Assembly: GCF_009389715.1 (NCBI RefSeq) | Contig: NC_052396.1 | Location: forward strand, 17,080,631 to 17,144,630 | DNA length: 64,000 nucleotides | Reading direction: 5' to 3' | DNA from: Phoenix dactylifera | Taxonomy: Eukaryota > Streptophyta > Magnoliopsida > Arecales > Arecaceae | In this document: positions 36,424 through 47,958 of the stretch, one piece after another | Layout: each line of letters opens with the position of its first letter | Position numbering within the stretch: position 1 is the first letter of the stretch | Translations under genes and position numbers: made by a program | Notes under the pieces: generated by a model | Databases searched by the model: none | Told to the model about the DNA's origin: nothing | Seen by the model: the letters and a program-made list of their open reading frames with translations, nothing else

Positions 36424-36700
36424 TGTGACAATTCAAAATCTTATCCATGATGAATAGCCAAAAAGTATTTTTTTGAATTCCTTAATTTTATATAAGTATT
36501 TAAAAAATTTTCAGCAAATAGCCAATATAGAACTGAATACACGCCCACATGAGTCTTCATATATTCTCCTATTCAAGCCCTAACGTCATTATTAATTTAA
36601 GAGTTCAAATCTATTCATAAGCACCACAATTGATCCCTAGTCAACCTCTATAAACCATATTGCAGTGCCTCCTAGTCTAAATAGACTATAGGCCGAATTC
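36424..36700 (-). repeat. TGTAAC-type LTR relic, copy 2
   Basis: Begins TGTGACAATTCAAAATCTTA and shares ATATAAGTATTT and a later CTAGTCAACCTCTATAAACC block with the 49920 copy (TAGTCAACTCAAATAGACCC). It is strongly decayed. Confidence 0.4.
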
Positions 36701-39411
36701 GTTCGGATACCATTTATAATAATCCAAAACCTCATCCAAATAATACTTTCCGATTAGCCATTTGAATGAGATCCTGGATTGTCCCAAAAATAGTAATTTG
36801 ATGCTGGATAGCAACAAGTTGTGGTAGGGCTAGTATAATTTGGTGAAGCAGAACCATGAAAATCATAGCTTTTCCAGAGCCTGCAACATTATAACTGGAT
36901 GTAGTAATCTTTCTTCGATGGTCTTGAATGTCAAGCGACGCCTTGCTTTCACTCTCGATGCATAGATGTACATCCATGCTTCACGAAGCATTAAGTTTCA
37001 ACATAAAACTCCCATATTGGAAGAGGGGCTGTTCTTTCCACATTCCCATCTTTTCACATCACAACAGCATTTAGTTTCATCATAAACCACTGTTCTTCCA
37101 CAATTGTTGCAAGTAGGCGTCGAGCAGCCAATGCAGTTGTCTCCCCTACAACAATATTAGAAAATTGAAAGTTGCATTGCTTTTCCTCTCCTTGGAACCA
37201 TGGGTAGACCTTTATTTATATTTGGCATCACAAGGTACCAAAGGTCTGAAGACCCATTAAGCGCAAAAGAAGGGTTCGCCCTTTTTGTTGCGAATCCACC
37301 ATTGGATCACGCACCGGTCACTTTGAGATCTTTGCAGACAGATGAAAGGGGACGTTCAGAGTGCTTTGTGATCCGTGCTGCAGGTGATCCAATGGTTGTT
37401 TTGGGTGAAGGTAGGTGAATCCTTCTTCCGCACGGAAGATGCAACCTGCTCCACCCTCCGATCTCTTCGGCAGCACCACATGCACATGTAGAAGACCTGG
37501 TAAGACAAATTTATTCTGCAATGATTTGAGGGACGTATAAAAGGAATCAGGGCAAGTACAATTGCAGGTGCGAAGACCTCTTACTAATCTTGATCCACAA
37601 AAATATAACCTTTTAATTATTAGGAGTACTGCAAGGAGCACGACTTGATCCAATTGAAAAACTCAAGCACAACAGACTACCCAGTCCAAATTAAACAAAT
37701 TACAACAGCGTAACTCTAATATTCCAAATTCAACATGAAATTAAATGTGATATAAAAGTGAGGAAAGAGGTAGATGTAGCGATCTTACCTATACGTGATA
37801 GTTCAGACCAAAATGATGACTGCTTCCACTTTTGAGCTACGAAATTGAACTGTAGTCTACCATTCCAGATCATCTTCACAAAGGAGAGGAAGTACCATAA
37901 ATATAAGCATAAAAATCTATTATTTTGATATCAAACTGCAAAATATATATTAACTTCAATACTTACGGAAAAGTACTGAACCTTCAACTGAATGTATAAG
38001 TTGGAAATGGGTATAAAACATTTGAATGGTTCAAGAAATTATGTTGCATATGGGAACTCAAATTCCAAATTCTGCAGACTACAATAAGAAATGAAGAAGA
38101 TAATCTGCTCAAAGATCTTTGCTGCAAAGATGTTGAAGTAAGCTCAGGTTACAACTTATTACCACCCATCGTGATATGCTAGATTTATCAAGGATTCCCC
38201 CTCGAGCGAGATTTGACTCACAAACAACTCCCTGGCATATCTGAAGCCCTCCCATCAACCCGAATTGTAGTTTGGTGAATCTGTAACAAGGATACTGCTA
38301 CAATGAGGAACCTTATGCCTTCAAGCCAGCTCCTGCAAAACCCTAGGTATGATAAAATGCTCTGTCAAAGAAACTTTATCTGTAAATGTAAGAAAAGCAG
38401 CAGAGAGATATCATGAAGCATAGGGGATTAAACAAATATAGAGTCTGTAGTAATGAAATATATCTATAACTAAAAGTACCAGTTCATTAAAGCCAGGGGA
38501 TCAAATCAATAAAATGAATAATCATATCAAAATTATGATGAATTCCTATCAGAACCAAATTTGAGGAAGCTGATAACTTTAAAATTGTCTGATTAGGACA
38601 ATTCAGCTCTTAAATGAACTAAGTTCTCACATTAGCCCATGACCCATATTAAAATCTGAGCTCTTTCCTTCTACGTACCAATCCATAAGAAATCATGAAC
38701 AGTAATAGTTTAAGAAAACAAAATTTTAATGGATAAATTACTTGGAAAAAAAAGAGCCATGCCATGAGATCGAATCACAAGGTCCATCCTTGATTAGCTA
38801 CTTAATCCAACTTGGAGCAGGTACGCAAGATACGTTTGAGTTTGGTTTCACTTGAACCAAACTCCAAATTTCTGTTTTAGATTCATGGATTTCAGTGTTG
38901 TAAATAACCTCTTGCATCTTCCCCCATTATCTAAAGCATCTTTGCAATAATTATCTGACTTTTTCCAATTGAAGGCAGGTGGAACATAAACATTCAGGTG
39001 AGCAGAGCTGCAAAATTTGAGGTCTCCTGAGTTCTTAACCACAAGCCTTTCAATATCATAATGGTGGCTAGGATTGGCTTCCTGAAGTGTGCATAGAACT
39101 TCACATTAAACCTGTCCTCAGGTTAACACCAAACAAAGAGGAAAACTACCAGCTAATGACTGCAGATTTGAAAAAGAAGCAGTTAACGACTACTCAACTG
39201 TGGAAACTTATGCTTGCAAATGGTCAAAAACATGTTGAAAAATGGTATCTGCACTCGTTTTTCTTTTTCTTCTTCTTCTAACTTCTCATTTTGTTCAGAG
39301 AGACCTCCTCTTTTTCTATTGTTCACAACAAAATAGGGGGAATGAGAATGCTTATCTCACACACAGCAACAGGAAAACAACAACAATCGCAAGGCTATTA
39401 AGAAAAAAGAA
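36701..39411. other. Non-coding spacer
   Basis: Holds a dispersed repeat at about 37240-37440 (see 34670) and otherwise unassigned AT-rich DNA. One open frame of about 90 codons on the minus strand ending at 38848 looks mildly protein-like but has no recognisable family. Confidence 0.45.
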
Positions 39412-39745
39412 TTATTTCTCCGTACAATCAAGCATGATGCTGAAGGGTTGCAATAAGTTCCATGACGTCAGCTCCTTTCCCTTCAGTTTCAAATATACTC
39501 AACTGAAATATGGAATCAAATCCTATTGACTTTCTTTCGCTTTGATTAGAAAGATACTTATTTCTCCATACAATCAGACATGATGCTCAAGGGTTGCAAT
39601 AAGTAAATGTCATGTCAGCTGCTTTCCCTTCAATTCCAAATATATTCAACTAATTGAAATATGGAATCAAATCATATCAATTTTATTTCGCTTTCATTCA
39701 AGATACAGTCAACTAACTGATACATGGAATCAAATTATATGAATC
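39412..39745. repeat. 146-bp tandem duplication plus partial third copy
   Basis: TTATTTCTCC(G/A)TACAATCA begins at 39412 and again at 39558. Both units continue with CATGATGCT(G/C)AAGGGTTGCA, a TGTCAGCT/GACGTCAGCT block, and CAACT...GAAATATGGAATCAAATC. A decayed third start of the last block lies at about 39701-39745. The units have drifted a little, so the duplication is old. Confidence 0.85.
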
Positions 39746-41485
39746 CAAGAAGAATGAGAAAAGTAATCTACCGTTCCATTCCTGCAACTGTACTAAATTG
39801 GAAGCAAAAGGGGCTCCTGATGTCTTGAATATTTGACAGAGAAGCTGTAGTGGGAAAAAATAAAACAAGTTGAACTGCCCCTTTAAGACCAAAAATAAAC
39901 TATCAGAAAATGAACGCACTCTAATTTCAGCAGCTCTGGATAACTCAATGATATAGGTAAGATAATAAGTGCTAGCATCACACTGACTACACCAGTGCTT
40001 GGGTTTTCGTTTTTAAGATGGCAACAGCAGATGAAATTTATTAAACAGTTTATGGATCGAAAAATGCATATGAATCAGATGGACAAATAACCAAATTACA
40101 TTATTTATTACAATAGAGGTATTAATCATTTATAACAGTCTTGATTGCATAGGTGGCTCTTGTGCAAACTATAGTTGAAATAATAGAAAGCAGCACAATG
40201 CAAGTAGAGTTGTACATATAAATTATTGAACACCACCTCTTTCTTAACAATCAGAGACTGAAATTAAAAATCTTCGTTATGCATAAGCAATTCAAATGTA
40301 AGGAAACTGATTCAAATACATAAAGATAGGAAGAAAAATGGAGGAAGAATTATGTTAGAAGGTACTTTCACTTTTATGTTATCCTAAATGTGCACCTCAG
40401 CCTTTTTCCACAGCTTGTGTAACAATAACCTTAATCATGACGAAAATCCATTGTTTAACATGGATTTATTTTGATTTTCTCTGACATTATATTGTTAAAG
40501 GGAAGCCTACATCGCTGCCACCCCAAGCTTTGAAATAAATTAAAAATGAAACAAAAAGAAAAAAGAGTGAAAGTTGATGTCAAGTTGAATGCCAGATTCA
40601 TAAAGAACGAGCTTAATTAGTAGATGTCACATGAACATTTATATCTGCATGAGATTGTGCATGAAAGTCTAAAAACATCTATAAATGAATTGCTTTAATA
40701 AAACTCAGGAGCCATCTTTTCGTTAATTGATCAGCAGCCAAGTGTGGCCCATAATCATAACAACCAAAATTGAAAAAAAAATAAAAAAAAAAGTTGAACA
40801 AGTACTGTATCAGTTTGCTTCTGTGTATTGAGTACCATACTGTACTATAGCAACTGGGTAGTGAGACTGTGAACCTTAGATTTGATCTCTTAATATGAAC
40901 TGATATAGGTTGATAGCTACCAGATTTAGTATTAGTGTTTTAATGAGCTGCCAATCATCATGACTAAAGATATGTTGAGGGCTATAATGTATTTAAGAGA
41001 GCAGTTTGGCTGAGGGAGATAATAGAGGAGATATAGATTGTAACATTGTGCTTTGACCAAGAATGTCTTTCTTCTTTTCAAATGCTCTCCAAGTAATGCA
41101 ACAATACACCTAATGTTATCTATACCTCAACTCTAACAAAAAAATTATTTCCTGCAGAAAGATCCTATAAATATCCAAACACCTGGCTTATTAAAAACAG
41201 AAGTATTTTTTTTCCTGGCGAATCACTTTTTTTTTTCTTTGACCAGCCTAGAGTAATCACTTGGTGCATCACCCAATTACTAGAGAATTTCCATTCTCCG
41301 AAATTTCTCCAGACTATCCAAACTAGAATTTGTAGTTTCTTCAAAATTTTGAAGGGATGCTGAGGAAATTAAGATGGCGATACGTTCTCTAGACAATGTC
41401 TAAAATATGAGCTTGATCTCCAACTTGATGAGTTATTAACTAGGAAATATCAAAAAGTTTCTTTTTTTCCTTTCTTGTTTGCGTG

Positions 41486-41539
<54 letters not shown>

Positions 41540-43600
41540 AGATCATATTCCATATCAGTTCAATTTGACCTGCTCTATATAAGCTGACTAATTCTGGACT
41601 AATCTAGTTTCCTCTTGTTGAAAAATCAAAGCAATAAAAGATAGACTAGTTTAATTCCCTCAAAATGAATGTTGCTGATTATTATAATGAGAGATAGAAG
41701 TCTGTTAGTTCTATTAGTTGTTTTTGTGATACAAAGGTAAATTCTCATAACCAATATTTCGAAAATCGCAAAGGAATGGTGAGGCTCTTGGTTTAATGGT
41801 GAAGCGAGAGGTAGGCTTCTAGTAAGGTCAGATAGATAAGCATTGAGGGAAAATAATAAAGAAAAGCTTATGATGATGAAGATATGACAGGATTAGGAAC
41901 GATGGTTCTCATGATGGGACCAAATATTAAGGGTATCATTGTCATTTTGAGGAAAAAGGAAGTATAATGGAGCAATCTGTTTAAAAAATATTCAGACTTT
42001 TTTGTCCACCAAGTCAGTCATTAAGACCTAATTGTATTTCGCAAGAAAACAGAAACATTGTGGGGTTTGATATAAAAATAATACTAAAAGCAATGTTAGT
42101 AGGAAACCAGTTACCATTAAAACATATTGTGCAATTGGTTTTGGGAACCGATAATGGAAATCTAATTTAATGAACTAACAGAGTTTTTCTAACTTACTCT
42201 ATGAATATAAAAAGTTTTATGGTAAAACATTTTAATAATACATTAATTTAAGTGGTTATTTTAGTTTGTAAAATTTGAATACAGACTATTATTCCCTTAG
42301 CCTCGCCCTCCCAAAGTCATGGCTCTGCAATTGATGCTATTTACTCTGCATAACTTCACATATTATCTGCACACATGGCAGGACACCTAAATAAGATTAT
42401 GTTATGACTACTGAAAGTAAGATTTAGGATGGTGTTGATTTATCTATTATGAATGATGAGGGTGTGTGTCTGTCATCACTAACATGTCATTTTAGTTCAC
42501 TTTAACACCCACTTACAGACACGAGGTCAATTCTAAATTAATGATTCACACAGTTGTCAAAAACAGAGAAGCTCAAACAGGTACTAGTACTACACCTTCT
42601 AACATATGCCATGTCATTAATTTTCAAGTCATGAATGCAGGCACCTAAGCCCATGTTCTGCCTGCAGATCATTAGGACATCTCAAAGAATACATGCATAT
42701 TTAGCAATTATTATCTACTCATTCAATTATAGATGAAGATCAAAAAAAAAAGGGAAGAAAGCAACAAAAAAAAAAGAGGGGGGGCATGATTTCAGCGTAA
42801 AATCTGAAACAAAAAGCAAAAGGATATCACGTCATGTTGCACAACCAACAGTAAATTTCCAGCTAATTTTAGACATCTCTTAAAAACATTATGATGTATT
42901 ACTGCCCTGTGAAAGATAGCAAACTTGAACTTTTTGTATTCACTGGTTGACTTCTTTTAAAAGGAAAATGGGAAACTAACTTTACTAAATCTATTCAAGC
43001 TTCTAAATTTCAAATGACTGAACGAACTTCACAGCTAACAGTGATCATGAAATCCTACAAGATTTTATATTTCAACAATCTCTTATGTTACATTTAGAAA
43101 GTTTCTTTTATTAGATGATAATGACAGTAAATTATCTATGCTTAGAGAACCCAGAATAAACCTCTCCTTACAATTATAAATTGGGTATTCATAAATACAA
43201 AAAGAATGCTGCTAAGGAATGCTCGAACAATTGTATAGATTGGCATAACAGGTTAGTCCAGAATCCAGAGTTTTGACTAAAAAAGATCCATGGTGCTTAT
43301 ATATAGTAAAGATTCAGAATTTCATTTGCTACAAAATTAAAAAGTGGAAGGATAGAAAGGGATCAAATAAACATTAAACAAAATTTCAGAATAAGTAGCT
43401 ACAAATAATGAACTACATACCAATAACCACACAAACAGCATCCAAATTGCAGATATAAAGTAAGATCAATACCAATTCACTAAAACTTATACAAAACTAC
43501 GAAGCTAGGTCTACATGAATCATCATCCCATCATAAGCAAAAGCAGTTTCTCTAATACCACTCAATTATCATTTCTGAAAAGGAAGGTAAATAAACATTA
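39746..43600. other. Non-coding spacer, including CBF5 3' flank
   Basis: AT-rich spacer with a (GATA)n/(GA)n microsatellite at 41487-41538 and no coding frame. The last part, about 43600-43770, probably includes the CBF5 3' UTR. Confidence 0.5.
41487..41538. repeat. Compound (ATAG)n/(GA)n microsatellite
   Basis: Four to five ATAG units run into about 16 GA units. Confidence 0.95.
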
Positions 43601-43770
43601 AACAAAATCTACGACTCATAGCATCAGCTTAGCATCATTGCTGCCCCAATATGCAGAGCTAAAATGAGCAAGAGTTCTGCATGAATTGTACCGCTCAATT
43701 GCATCAATTTGTGAAACGACAAACTAATTTCTCCCTTGAAGATGAAATCCCAGAGAGACACTTCCTCTAC

Positions 43771-45681
43771 TCAAGCTGTCTCCTCTGCATCCCGATGCTT
43801 CTTCTTTTTCTTCTCCTTCTTCTCAGTTTTCTCCTCTTCCCCATTGCCATCTCTTATGCTGCTAGGTAATTCAAGTTCCCCACCATCATCACCATCTTTA
43901 CTCTTCTTCTTCTTCTTCTTCTTCTTCTTTTTCTCCTCTCTTTCCTCATCAGATGATCCCAGTTCACCCTTATCTTTACTGCTTTTCTCCTTCTTCCTTC
44001 CCTTTTTTACTGCCCCGTCCTCATCAGACAGTCCTGAATTTCCTTTTTCCTTGTCTTCCTTCTTCTTCTTTTTCTTCTTCTCACTCTTAACCTCTTCAAC
44101 CAACACTTCCTCGATTTCCTCCTCCTCCTTCTTCACCTTCCTCCCTTCAGACTCAACCACAGCATCCCCAACTTCCTCAACCTTAAGTTTCTTAGCAATA
44201 GGGCTTTCACCTCCATCCTCCAATTTACGCTTCCTTCCTTCATCACCATCATCCCCATCCTTATGCTTCTTCTTCTTTTTCTTCTCTTCCTTCGCTTCTT
44301 CAACCGCCGCCTCCCCCTTTGGCGCCCCTGACTCCGGCGCTGCTGCAAGGCTGGCGATCATCGAGTCCCCTCCAGTTGGCAACACTGCATGTCTACGCCA
44401 CTCCGGCGGTGTCTTCTCATTTGGCTTCCCGTGCTTGTCTAGCAGCCCTTCAGCAACCAACTTCTTCTTCATCAATGCTCTCGGCCCCAGCCCCCACTTC
44501 CTTGGGTATGTGTCCCGATCCATCACCACCCTCTTAATCCTCGCAACCGACCCATGATCACAGGTTGCCATCACTGCAGTTGTCATCTCTGCAACCCCCA
44601 AAGCTATCGCCTCCCCCTTGGTAGTCATCAGCACAACCTCCTCCCCGACTTCAATATCATTCTCAAACCTCAGCAGCCCAGGGATCATCAGCTTGGCACC
44701 GTAACAGATAGCATTGACCGCCGAGTCCTTCACCACCACCCTCTTGTAACTCGTGAGCAGAACCTCCAACGGCATTACCGCCCGTCTCAGATAGCTCTCA
44801 TCCTTAAAATTATCGTACACCCACTGGGCATCCAAGACATCGTGCATCGTCACCATGTTCTCCTTCTCCCCAAGGATCCCAGACCGCACCCGCCGCAGCT
44901 CCTGCATATGCCCTCCGACACCAAGAAGCAAGCCCAGGTGAACACAGAGCGTCCGGACATAGGTGCCAGCCTCGCACGAAATCCAGAAAACCACGAGATG
45001 CTTGACAGGATCATACTCGAGAAGCTTGCTTTCGTAAATGGTCCTGATCCGGAGCTGGCGCTTGACGGCCGAGATGAGCGGCGGGCGCTGGAAGACGGCG
45101 CCGGTGAGGGTTTCGAGCGCCCGGGCGACCTTGGCGACATCGGGGACGGCGGAATGAAGGCGGGCGACGCAGACGTACTCCTTGCCGGCGCCCTGCTGGG
45201 ACTTGACGAGGCGGGTGGCGCGGTCGATGCAGACGATGAGATTGCCGGTGACTTTGGGGTCGAGGGTGCCGCTGTGGCCGGTCTTCTCGACGCGGAGGAT
45301 GCGCTTGATCCAGGCGACGACCTCGTGGGAGGAAGGGTTGGAGGGCTTGTCGAGGTTGATGATGCCGTAGCGGAGATACTCGGGAAGTGGGCGTTTCAGA
45401 GGGGAGTGCCCGGCGGGGAGTGGGGTATAGTGGCCGGTGCGGACGTTGAGGCGGTCGTAGTTCTTGAGGAGGATCGGCCACTTGGAGGTGTCAATCGAGG
45501 GGGTGAACGACTGGGGCTTGATGAGGTAGTCCTTCTGGAACAGATCATCGCCGGCGGGGGAGATGGGGGTTCCATCTCCGCCATTTGCGGCGGCAGCGGC
45601 GGAGGAGGACTTCTTGTTCTTCTTCTTTTTCTTTTTCTCGGAGGTGGGGGAGAGGGAGGAGGAGAGTGCCGCCGTCGACAT
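43771..45681 (-). CDS. CBF5: H/ACA snoRNP pseudouridine synthase CBF5/dyskerin (NAP57)
   Basis: A single-exon gene of 636 codons. Order of parts: Lys-rich nuclear signal (about 15-25); DKCLD domain (about 48-108); TruB catalytic domain with [13 protein letters not shown], where Asp141 is the catalytic aspartate; [20 protein letters not shown]; the TruB C-terminal part with [15 protein letters not shown]; and a PUA RNA-binding domain (about 317-391, ending [20 protein letters not shown]). After about 430 comes a very long, low-complexity Lys/Glu tail with several poly-Lys blocks. Plant homologs I recall are about 560-570 residues, so this tail is longer than usual. Known role: catalytic subunit of the nucleolar H/ACA complex (with NOP10, NHP2, GAR1) that pseudouridylates rRNA and snRNA and stabilises telomerase RNA. 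All core residues are intact. GC content falls from 5' to 3', as in monocot genes. Confidence 0.96.
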   Translation of the reverse strand: MSTAALSSSLSPTSEKKKKKKNKKSSSAAAAANGGDGTPISPAGDDLFQKDYLIKPQSFTPSIDTSKWPILLKNYDRLNVRTGHYTPLPAGHSPLKRPLPEYLRYGIINLDKPSNPSSHEVVAWIKRILRVEKTGHSGTLDPKVTGNLIVCIDRATRLVKSQQGAGKEYVCVARLHSAVPDVAKVARALETLTGAVFQRPPLISAVKRQLRIRTIYESKLLEYDPVKHLVVFWISCEAGTYVRTLCVHLGLLLGVGGHMQELRRVRSGILGEKENMVTMHDVLDAQWVYDNFKDESYLRRAVMPLEVLLTSYKRVVVKDSAVNAICYGAKLMIPGLLRFENDIEVGEEVVLMTTKGEAIALGVAEMTTAVMATCDHGSVARIKRVVMDRDTYPRKWGLGPRALMKKKLVAEGLLDKHGKPNEKTPPEWRRHAVLPTGGDSMIASLAAAPESGAPKGEAAVEEAKEEKKKKKKHKDGDDGDEGRKRKLEDGGESPIAKKLKVEEVGDAVVESEGRKVKKEEEEIEEVLVEEVKSEKKKKKKKEDKEKGNSGLSDEDGAVKKGRKKEKSSKDKGELGSSDEEREEKKKKKKKKKKSKDGDDGGELELPSSIRDGNGEEEKTEKKEKKKKKHRDAEETA

Positions 45682-45700
45682 GGCTGTGGAGTTCCGGGGG

Positions 45701-45709
45701 TTAGGGTTT
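45701..45709 (-). promoter_or_regulatory. Telo-box before CBF5
   Basis: AAACCCTAA on the coding strand, 20-28 bases upstream of the ATG. Telo-boxes are well known near the start of plant ribosomal-protein and nucleolar genes, where they act with site II elements, so the position fits this ribosome-biogenesis gene. Confidence 0.6.
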
Positions 45710-45825
45710 TTGGCGCAGTGAGAGCCGGGGAGGGGCGAGGTGGGGGAGGCGGCGAAGGGGTTTTGAAGGGGCTTTAGATCGGAGGGGAGGACAGACCGTG
45801 TCGCTTTTCACGAATCTTACAGTTC

Positions 45826-45831
45826 CACGTG
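45826..45831. promoter_or_regulatory. G-box/ABRE-like CACGTG before CBF5
   Basis: Reads ACACGTGG on the coding strand about 145 bp upstream of the start codon. A bZIP/bHLH site is plausible from sequence only. Confidence 0.4.
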
Positions 45832-45846
45832 TTAATAAAAATGATC

Positions 45847-45852
45847 AGCCCA
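45847..45852 (-). promoter_or_regulatory. Site II-like element before CBF5
   Basis: TGGGCT on the coding strand about 166 bp upstream of the ATG. Site II motifs (TGGGCY, TCP-factor sites) paired with a telo-box are typical of growth-regulated translation genes in plants. Confidence 0.4.
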
Positions 45853-45909
45853 AAATATGCGAACCATACATGGCGATTAAAGGATGACAAAGGGAGGGAA
45901 GGAGGAACA

Positions 45910-47476
45910 AAAAACTGCTATCCAGAGTGCACCTTATAGACAATCCGCTGAATGCCACGTCACCTATTTCACGGCTCTCAAAGCATCATCTGAGTAGGGA
46001 ACATTGGGGCTACAAACAGATTCGATCGGATCGGAGTATGATTGACCCAACCCAACTCAGTTTCGTGTACGGATCTTCATATTAAACCAATCAACTAGAG
46101 GACCGAGTCAAGTAGGGTTGGGTTCATAGAAAATATTTTAGAATCAATAAGTTATCTGGATCGGGTCGGAATGGTGTATGCCTTAAATCAAACCAAAATA
46201 TCCTAGTCCGAGCCGAATCTAGATCAAGTCTGCGTCAAGTCCGTTCCAAATCTAGATTTACATTTATTTACTAACAACATTTTATGAAGAAAATTTGTTC
46301 TTCCTTCCGAACCAAACTAAATTTGACTGCCATGAAATTATTTGCCAATATGGTCAAAACTCCATGAGTCAATGTTTATCTAGAACTGCAATCCACTCTA
46401 AGAGGTTAATAGCCCTAGCAGCTTGTCATTCTTAATACGGTAGTTTAGTTTGAGTGCTTTTCTTTTGATAGAGGGAAAGAGAAAAAAAATAACTTGAAAT
46501 ACTTTCTTTGGCCGGGATCGAGCATCTATTAGGAAGCCTCGAAATAGATTGACCGACATGGTGTAGAAATTGGGTTGAGTCAGGTCTGATCAATGTTTAT
46601 GAAATCCAAACCTAACCCAACATATGGAACAGGTCTAATATTTAAACCTAGCCTAACCCCACAAGACTTCAAGAACAGGTTCGGTTGCGTCTAAATAGGT
46701 TGCTCAGGTCTAGTTATGAATTAACCTGATCTTTGCAGCATTGGTGAAGCTGGACTTAGTGGACATGGCTCTTGCACATCTCATAGACTCTCTTTGCAAG
46801 TACTCTGAATGCCATTCTCTTCACCGACGGTTCAGCTGCTCTCTTCTTGTCCACCACCTGAGATGGGATCTGGAAGAAGCTGGCTTGAACAAGTAGGGCT
46901 TTGTTTCTGCCCAAGTTAACAGTGTCCCAAGCATGGTTTGAAATGAATTCTGAGATTGAAATTTTGGATTTGCTTAACATTATTTCAAGCTCAATTCGCT
47001 CTTAATTTCAAATCAAAGCAGAGCATGAGCTTAATTGATTAGCTTGATAATCCTAAATCAAGATTATAATGTAGAAGTCTTGAACAATTAGGATGCTTAT
47101 TTGATTATTATAAACATCAAAACTGTGAATCCTTCTACAGTGCATTTTTGCTATAAATGAATGTCATAAAAAACACATTGCGCTAATGGCATAGTTTATA
47201 TAATGAACTAATGTGAAACAACTTTATTTAGAAAATAAATTTTACAAGGGCAATACAATATACAGTATATGGATAGAATAGATTTAAGATCTATGATTAT
47301 GTTTTGCAGTAACATTTTGCTTATTATAGATTTTAGGTTAAGTGTGTCACCAACATTCTACCGTGAGGCATATAGGGAAAAAGGCAATTTAGGAATTGAA
47401 CAGGATGGTTCTCTTATCCACATCTTATGGATTTACATGCAATAAAAGCAAAATCTAACTTACAACTTTAAACCCT
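45910..47476. other. Spacer with a small unassigned open frame
   Basis: AT-rich spacer with GGATCGGGTCGG-type phrases near 46020-46240 that look like old transposon sequence. The only frame that looks protein-like is at 46756-46980 and is listed separately. Confidence 0.45.
46756..46980 (-). other. Unassigned 74-codon open frame
   Basis: The frame begins MLSKSKISISEFISNHAWDT and ends AKRVYEMCKSHVH. Its middle (QIPSQVVDKKRAAEPSVKRM) is mixed in composition and not repeat-derived, which is more gene-like than its surroundings. I do not recognise a family, and no neighbouring exon was found. It could be a terminal exon, a gene fragment or chance. Confidence 0.25.
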
Positions 47477-47958
47477 TAGGGCTGAAACTAAATTGGATAC
47501 CAATATATTCATATCTATATTTGTTTTATTTGACAAATACAAACAAAGATATGAATGTTAGTTTGATGCAAAATTTCATATATAAGTATTTGTTTAAAGG
47601 GATATGGATACAAATCTAATGATGAAAGCGCCAATACAAATATAGATATAAGTTGGATAATTAAATTTTATAACCACGGAATTAAAGATGTTACTAAGTA
47701 GAAGGTAAATCAAGTTAATAGCATACTACTATGGTCATTTATTTTTTTAAAACGTCATGACTGTTATATAAAATTAAATAGAATTACAAATAGAATCGGC
47801 TATTCAAATATGGATCGATTAGTCAATATTCATATTTCTTTGGCGGATATGGATACAATATAAATATAAATTGGATACTTAATTTTTTATCCATATCCGG
47901 ATAAATTTAGATACAAAAATGAATTTGAACAAATATTATCCGGTCAAGTTTCACCCTA
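47477..47958. mobile_element. hAT-like MITE, 482 bp
   Basis: The left end TAGGGCTGAAACTAAATTGG is complementary to the right end (reads TAGGGTGAAACTTGACCGG), an imperfect 20-bp inverted repeat. The flanks TAAACCCT and TAAACTCC agree at 6 of 8 positions, as expected for an old 8-bp hAT target duplication. The interior is full of GGATAT/ATATCC words and has no coding frame. Confidence 0.7.

Noticed and set aside
38848-39120. Minus-strand open frame of about 90 codons with mixed composition
   Set aside because: No family was recognised, no splice partners were seen, and frames of this length are expected by chance in 64 kb.
43736-45777. Plus-strand frames of 273 and 407 codons opposite CBF5
   Set aside because: They are antisense shadows. 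The first is Ser/Phe-rich from the complement of Lys/Glu codons and the second comes from the GC-rich 5' half. CBF5 on the minus strand is unambiguous.
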